This document shows, in pieces, positions 60,152-64,000 of a stretch of 64,000 bases of DNA. A model generated the notes under the pieces. That model saw only the letters and a program-made list of their open reading frames with translations, did no database searches and was not told the DNA's origin. Numbering within the stretch: position 1 is the first letter of the stretch; every line of letters starts with the position of its first letter. Both the position numbers and the translations under genes were made by a program. Source of the DNA: Flavobacterium sp. Leaf82 (GTDB lineage: Bacteria > Bacteroidota > Bacteroidia > Flavobacteriales > Flavobacteriaceae); assembly GCF_001422725.1 (NCBI RefSeq), contig NZ_LMMA01000032.1:330040-394039 (forward strand), read 5' to 3'.

Positions 60152-60841
60152 CTAAGCAGTCTGGACACCAAAAATATAGCCCACCAATGCCGAGGCTGCC
60201 ATGGCAAAGGTGCCCCAGATACAGATACGCAATACTGCTTTAAAAGTATGTGAACCTCCTGCTTTAGCGGCAAGTATTCCCGATAATGCCAAAAAGAGTA
60301 TAGAGAAGCCATATTGATAAAATACCATTTCTTTGATAGGGGCAAAAATTGCGACCAAAAGAGGCAATAAACCTCCAATGATAAATGATACTGCCGATGC
60401 AAAAGCTGCAGTTAAAGGATTTGCTTGTGTGATTTCATTAATTCCGAGTTCATCGCGCGCATGGGCTTCAAGGGCATCATGAGCCGTTAATTCGATGGCA
60501 ACCTGTCTGGCCAGTTCTTTATTTAAACCTCTTTGAATGTAAATATCGGTGAGTTCTTCCAGTTCTTCTTCGGGCAAGGTATCGAGTGCATTTTTTTCTC
60601 TTTTTAAATCAGCTGTTTCAATGTCAGATTGAGAACTTACCGATACATATTCGCCTGCCGCCATGGAAAGAGCACCGGCCACTAAACCGGCTACTGCCGC
60701 AAGCAAAATAGGTTCTCTGGTTACACTCGCCGCCGCAACACCAATCGCTAAACTGGTGGTCGATAAAATACCGTCGTTTGCACCTAGGACAGCTGCCCTG
60801 AGCCATCCGCTTCTGTTAATATAATGAACTTCAGTCTCCAT
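60152..60841 (-). CDS. VIT/CCC1-family metal transporter
   Basis: 229 residues. NRSGWLRAAVLGANDGILSTTSLAIGVAAASV at the N terminus is the VIT1/CCC1 signature with conserved ANDG. ALSMAAGEYVSVSSQSDIETADLKREKNAL follows, the metal-binding helix region. Four to five transmembrane helices. It transports iron or manganese across the membrane. It is 9 bases after the 60851 gene, so the two share a transcript. Confidence 0.92.
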   Translation of the reverse strand: METEVHYINRSGWLRAAVLGANDGILSTTSLAIGVAAASVTREPILLAAVAGLVAGALSMAAGEYVSVSSQSDIETADLKREKNALDTLPEEELEELTDIYIQRGLNKELARQVAIELTAHDALEAHARDELGINEITQANPLTAAFASAVSFIIGGLLPLLVAIFAPIKEMVFYQYGFSILFLALSGILAAKAGGSHTFKAVLRICIWGTFAMAASALVGYIFGVQTA

Positions 60842-60850
60842 AATTCTAAT

Positions 60851-61249
60851 TTATTTTAGTTTAACCCAGTCCGGACTTTTAGAGATTTTTTCAGCACCTC
60901 CAAAATTAGTTTTTAGAAACTGTCTTATTTGTAATGCTGTTTTTTTTTGTGTAGCACTTTTCCAGTCATTCATATCATAAATATGAATCTGCTTTGCATT
61001 TGCGTTTGTAACAAATGAAATTCGGGATATTGAATCCTTATATTTTTTTATTTCATTTAACATCTCGCGATTTGGCAGCACAACAAGAATATTTTCCCAA
61101 TCAAGAAAATCCTTAGGGATATCCTCACGGTCTTTTAATCCTAAAAATTCGAAAAAGGCTATTATTTTTTTGTCATTAAGCTTCTCTATATTTGAATCAA
61201 CTGATTTTAAGAAGGTATGAAGTTTTGCCTCATCCTGAATTGTATTCAT
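60851..61249 (-). CDS. Cytosolic protein of unknown function
   Basis: 132 residues, no signal peptide or membrane helix. It is mixed helix and strand: TFLKSVDSNIEKLNDKKIIAFFEFLGL, WENILVVLPNREMLNEIKKY, ISRISFVTNANAKQIHIYDM and LQIRQFLKTNFGGAEKISKS. No family was recognised. It is directly upstream of the VIT-family gene and probably cotranscribed. Confidence 0.6.
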   Translation of the reverse strand: MNTIQDEAKLHTFLKSVDSNIEKLNDKKIIAFFEFLGLKDREDIPKDFLDWENILVVLPNREMLNEIKKYKDSISRISFVTNANAKQIHIYDMNDWKSATQKKTALQIRQFLKTNFGGAEKISKSPDWVKLK

Positions 61250-61386
61250 ATTAAATTTTTTTGTTTTATATCATAAAAATTACATCAACACATTGTAAAA
61301 TAATGGATTAAGACTTGTAGAATGATTCTGAATTTTATAATACTATTTTAGGTTCGTAAATATTTTATGAAATAATCAGTTAGCAG

Positions 61387-61824
61387 TTATCTAATTTCAG
61401 AATGTCTGATTTCTCCGCCTGTAGTGCCTGTTTGCTGACCAAAGTATAAAACTGTCAGGGAGAACACCAGTATAGCCAATGCAATATAATTAGCATACAA
61501 TTTCTTTTTCCAATTGCTCCATAAAGCGACTATTGAACCTATGCCCAATGCATAGGATAGTAAAGCAAATATCTCTGCTTTTTCTTCATGTTCATGGATT
61601 AAACTTTTAGAGATTCCCTCAATTTGTTTTACCACATGCTCGGCGCCTTCGCCTGTTGCTATTGCTGCAAATGCCGTAATTGCTCCCAGTATAAAAATAC
61701 AGTAAGCTGTTCTTTTTACAATTTCAGATTTTACTGCAAATCCGCCTATGAGTATCAATAAACCTACAATGGGTATAATAATAGGCAAGTGGTTCAATAC
61801 TAAGTGATAATGCGCTCCGTTCAT
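61387..61824 (-). CDS. Four-helix membrane protein, DUF2231-like
   Basis: 145 residues with four hydrophobic helices. MNGAHYHLVLNHLPIIIPIVGLLILIGG has His and a Pro-rich start, and GEGAEHVVKQIEGISKSLIHEHEEKAEIFALLSYALG contains a His-rich loop (IHEHEE) that might bind metal or haem. The pattern resembles DUF2231 membrane proteins, though I am unsure. Confidence 0.6.
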   Translation of the reverse strand: MNGAHYHLVLNHLPIIIPIVGLLILIGGFAVKSEIVKRTAYCIFILGAITAFAAIATGEGAEHVVKQIEGISKSLIHEHEEKAEIFALLSYALGIGSIVALWSNWKKKLYANYIALAILVFSLTVLYFGQQTGTTGGEIRHSEIR

Positions 61825-61851
61825 AATGTTTTGTTTTAAAGTATTAATTTT

Positions 61852-61971
61852 CTATTCTTCTTTGTTCTCCATTTTCATCCAGGCAATGCATTGGCTAAGC
61901 CAGATTTTGTTCCTCTCGGCATTGCTTTTCATCGACCAATCGGGGCAATTGTAAAAAGCCCTGCGATGAGT
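61852..61971 (-). pseudogene. Truncated gene fragment
   Basis: A minus-strand open stretch reads AFYNCPDWSMKSNAERNKIW then LSQCIAWMKMENKEE and a stop, preceded in frame by a stop at 61972. It has no proper start (the first Met is 5 codons in from CPDW). It reads as the C terminus of a protein that has lost its front. The rest of 61825-62099 has nothing else. Confidence 0.4.
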
Positions 61972-62099
61972 TTATTGTTTACGGAAAACTCAATTATTTT
62001 AGAAAGCATAAGTTTGTTTTGTTAATCGTCGTTGTAAAAAATAAGCAATAGCAAAACACGCGTCAGTAGACGTGAAATTTTTAAGCCGATAAAAAACGA

Positions 62100-62480
62100 T
62101 TAACAGTCTCTGGGCGGCTGCCAGATAGAGGAAAGGGAAATGGAAGAATAGGCAAAACAATACGTATATAAATTTTGTTTTTTATACGTAAAATTTACTT
62201 TTTGTATGGTTTCGTATTCTTGTATTAAAGGATAAAATACAACAGAGCTGATATTGGTGTGTGATTTAAAAGGCAGTTTCATATCCTTAGCATAATCGGC
62301 ATCAAATACATCTGGTCCCTGATAATGAATGCACAAAAATTGAAGAACAGTTAAATTAGGATTTTGCTCTTTATGTTCCACATAATGTTCTACCATTACA
62401 GGCAGCTTTATAAGCTCTACCAACTGCGTTAAAGACAAAAGGTAGACCGATAAAAATAATATGGAAAGGTGTTTTTTCAC
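62100..62480 (-). CDS. Conserved small protein found by metal-efflux genes
   Basis: 126 residues with a hydrophobic start (KKHLSILFLSVYLLSLTQLVELIKLPVMVEHYVEHKEQNP), then FLCIHYQGPDVFDADYAKDMKLPFKSH and the end SSISLSSIWQPPRDC. I remember nearly the same motif set (LVEH..EHK, DADYAKDMKLPFKSH, IWQPP) in small proteins upstream of CzcA/CusA-type efflux genes in Bacteroidota. No efflux genes are in the window. The His residues and acidic segment may bind metal. Confidence 0.65.
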   Translation of the reverse strand: MKKHLSILFLSVYLLSLTQLVELIKLPVMVEHYVEHKEQNPNLTVLQFLCIHYQGPDVFDADYAKDMKLPFKSHTNISSVVFYPLIQEYETIQKVNFTYKKQNLYTYCFAYSSISLSSIWQPPRDC

Positions 62481-62829
62481 AATTCAAATATAGCTAATAA
62501 TCCTGTAATATTTTTAGGTAACTACTTGTTTAGAAATGTTGTAAATAGTTAAGTCTTGCCAAAATACTTTTAAGTTTTACCTCCAAAAAGATAAAAGTCT
62601 GTTTAAAAACAAAGGGCGATAAAGCTATTACTGGAAGTTTATTCTTACTCACTAGAATGGTTCTAAATGTTAAATTTGATTGTTTTTTTTCTTGAATTCA
62701 CACTAAATTAGCCATTGCATAAAAGCCACTGTTAAAAAAACGCCTTATTTTTTATTTATCAGCTGTTACAAGATTACATAGCATTACCAATAAACTTATC
62801 CTGTAGTAATTTAATTAGAAATATTATCC
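62481..62829. other. Intergenic region with no recognised content
   Basis: 349 AT-rich bases between the 62480 and 62830 genes. I found no hairpin, promoter box or frame to report. Confidence 0.5.
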
Positions 62830-63261
62830 ATGTATACTATAAATACGCAGCTGGCCTACTTTAAATACAACTTAGATTCTAAAAAGTTAATTGTAAATAT
62901 TAAATGGTTTAAACTTGATAAGTTTAGCAATTTAAATTTGCAAGCGCTTTCTTTTAACAAATCAGATCTTGAACTATTTAAGAGTTTTATAGCTAAAAAT
63001 AAACCTAACTTTCCCGGTTCTTGTTTTGTTGAGCAAACCAGAAAAGAAGGATTTGATATGTTGATCAATAATGAATTATCCCAAAGTGCATTGCCCTATT
63101 ATCTCATTTTATCCAAAAATCCAAAGTTAAATTTGGGCAATTCGATTTATCAGGCTGAAATGATAATCTTGATGAATGAAAATTATCAATTCACTATTAA
63201 TTATACTTTGGATTTTGACGTAATAGGTAAAATTGAAGTTTACAAACAGGTGAAAGAATAG
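62830..63261 (+). CDS. Protein of unknown function
   Basis: 143 residues. It begins MYTINTQLAYFKYNLDSKKL and has a hydrophilic pattern of strands and helices with no membrane segment or signal. Possible family features: KSDLELFKSFIAKNKPNFPGSCFVEQTRKEGFDMLINNELSQSALPYYLILS. I do not recognise it. It is a lone plus-strand gene near the IS21-like end. Confidence 0.55.
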   Translation: MYTINTQLAYFKYNLDSKKLIVNIKWFKLDKFSNLNLQALSFNKSDLELFKSFIAKNKPNFPGSCFVEQTRKEGFDMLINNELSQSALPYYLILSKNPKLNLGNSIYQAEMIILMNENYQFTINYTLDFDVIGKIEVYKQVKE

Positions 63262-63517
63262 AAAATAAATTAAATCAAAAAAAATCAATTTACGGTTTAA
63301 ATTATCGAATATTTTTATGTTACATCATACAAAGCATCAAAATCTCCCGGTCTATTATCGATAAACGAAAACGGTGTCTCGAAATTCTTCAGAAACTGAA
63401 AGGAGAGCAAAGTTAACCAGATTCTAATTTTCAGTGGTCTTATTCCGAAAATTGGTGTGGCCATTTAGTTGACAACTGTTTGTTAATTGTCCTAATTTTT
63501 CCACATTTAGAATAAAA

Positions 63518-63911
63518 TTATGTATTTGGGTGAATGCAATTTTTCCAGTACTCAAGTACTGTATTGATAATTGCTTTTGTTTTATGGAAGTCATTTTCTT
63601 TTTTAAAAAAGCCTTGAATACTAAGTGTAGTGTAAGCTTCTTCAATGGCATTTTCCGTTGCTGCGGTTGAGTAAAAAACAAAAGGTATGCTTTTTTTTCT
63701 AAGGACCGGGTCAGCATCTATAAGTCTCTTTAGCTCCAGTCCATTCATAATTGGCATGTTCACATCGCAAAAAATAATCAGCATTTTTTCATTACTGTTA
63801 CATAGATATTCAAGTGCTTCTGCGCCATTAATTTTCCAGACGATTTTGTTAGTGGTACCCAGAGATACAATTACATCTTCTAAAATCTCCTTGTTGCAAA
63901 TTCCGGTTATA
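63518..63911 (-). pseudogene. Response-regulator receiver domain with its N terminus replaced by IS sequence
   Basis: The frame reads NKEILEDVIVSLGTTNKIVWKINGAEALEYL, then the phosphoacceptor FCDVNMPIMNG, the switch serine FVFYSTAA and the lysine FFKKEN, all of a single receiver domain. The first strand with the acidic pair (the ILLVDDD of intact receivers) is missing. The codons before about 63911 read into IS21-type end repeats, so the start found there is chimeric. I think the IS removed the gene start. Confidence 0.65.
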
Positions 63912-64000
63912 TTGATCACCCCATTCCGTTTTAAAGTGAGCACCTGATTCCAGTTCAAAATGACCACCTAATTCCGGTGCAAAGTGAGCACCTCCGTTTT
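63912..64000. mobile_element. End of an IS21-like insertion sequence (24-base terminal repeats)
   Basis: Three full 24-base units at 63912, 63936 and 63960 and a partial one at 63984 share the pattern nTGAnCACCynATTCCnnTnnAAA. Multiple short direct repeats at the ends are characteristic of IS21-family elements. The transposase genes would lie beyond the window. Confidence 0.65.

Noticed and set aside
63320..63416. Open plus-strand stretch ending LEILQKLKGEQS
   Set aside because: Too short and without a start. It may be a transposase remnant, but nothing confirms it.
63424..63717. 97-codon minus-strand frame overlapping the response regulator
   Set aside because: It is an out-of-frame shadow of the receiver-domain coding sequence.

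Overview
The window comes from a low-GC member of the Bacteroidota and is almost certainly a Flavobacterium. The evidence is the AT-rich codon use, TAnnTTTG promoter elements, a type IX secretion C-terminal domain, DUF5777, DUF3570 and DUF4266 families, and the dispersed hairpin repeats typical of that group. The species cannot be named from the sequence alone.

Bases 1-17.8 kb are mostly housekeeping genes: the start of a LUD-type gene, ftsH-rsfS, birA, pyrE, a NUDIX hydrolase, a DEAD-box helicase, phnA, coaD, a YetF protein, ddl, a PASTA protein and an RluA pseudouridine synthase. They are split by a gene-poor stretch at 5.45-7.67 kb that holds one small XRE regulator and a dense set of hairpin repeats. 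Bases 17.8-32 kb hold an ABC ATPase with a degenerate first half, a sulfurtransferase, hydrolases, an MscS channel, a 998-residue secreted pectate-lyase-like protein and a cation/proton antiporter. dnaK follows, behind a candidate sigma-54-type promoter with repeated TGTCA half-sites.

Bases 34.26-37.34 kb form a small integrative element: a zinc-ribbon/HTH protein overlapping a tyrosine integrase, a membrane protein and an excisionase-like HTH protein. It abuts a haem region with hemA at 37.7 kb and an AraC regulator plus ferrochelatase at 43.3-45.4 kb. Between them are two divergent sets of envelope genes: a truncated-globin-like lipoprotein, DUF5777, an OB-fold protein, a cytochrome c lipoprotein and two YceI paralogues.

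Bases 45.6-51.7 kb carry a fasciclin protein, a Crp/Fnr regulator and a tight seven-gene operon (peroxiredoxin, YHS, DoxX, DinB, TANGO2/NRDE, ATP-grasp, LysE-type) with no function I can name. Bases 52.1-56.5 kb hold nhaA, DUF389 and a ClC channel, visibly richer in GC. Next comes a probable redox locus at 57.2-60.0 kb: thioredoxin, ApbE flavin transferase, DUF4266 lipoprotein and DUF3570 barrel. Small membrane genes follow. The window ends in the terminal repeats of an IS21-like element that appears to have cut off the start of a response-regulator gene. I saw no rRNA, tRNA or CRISPR array.
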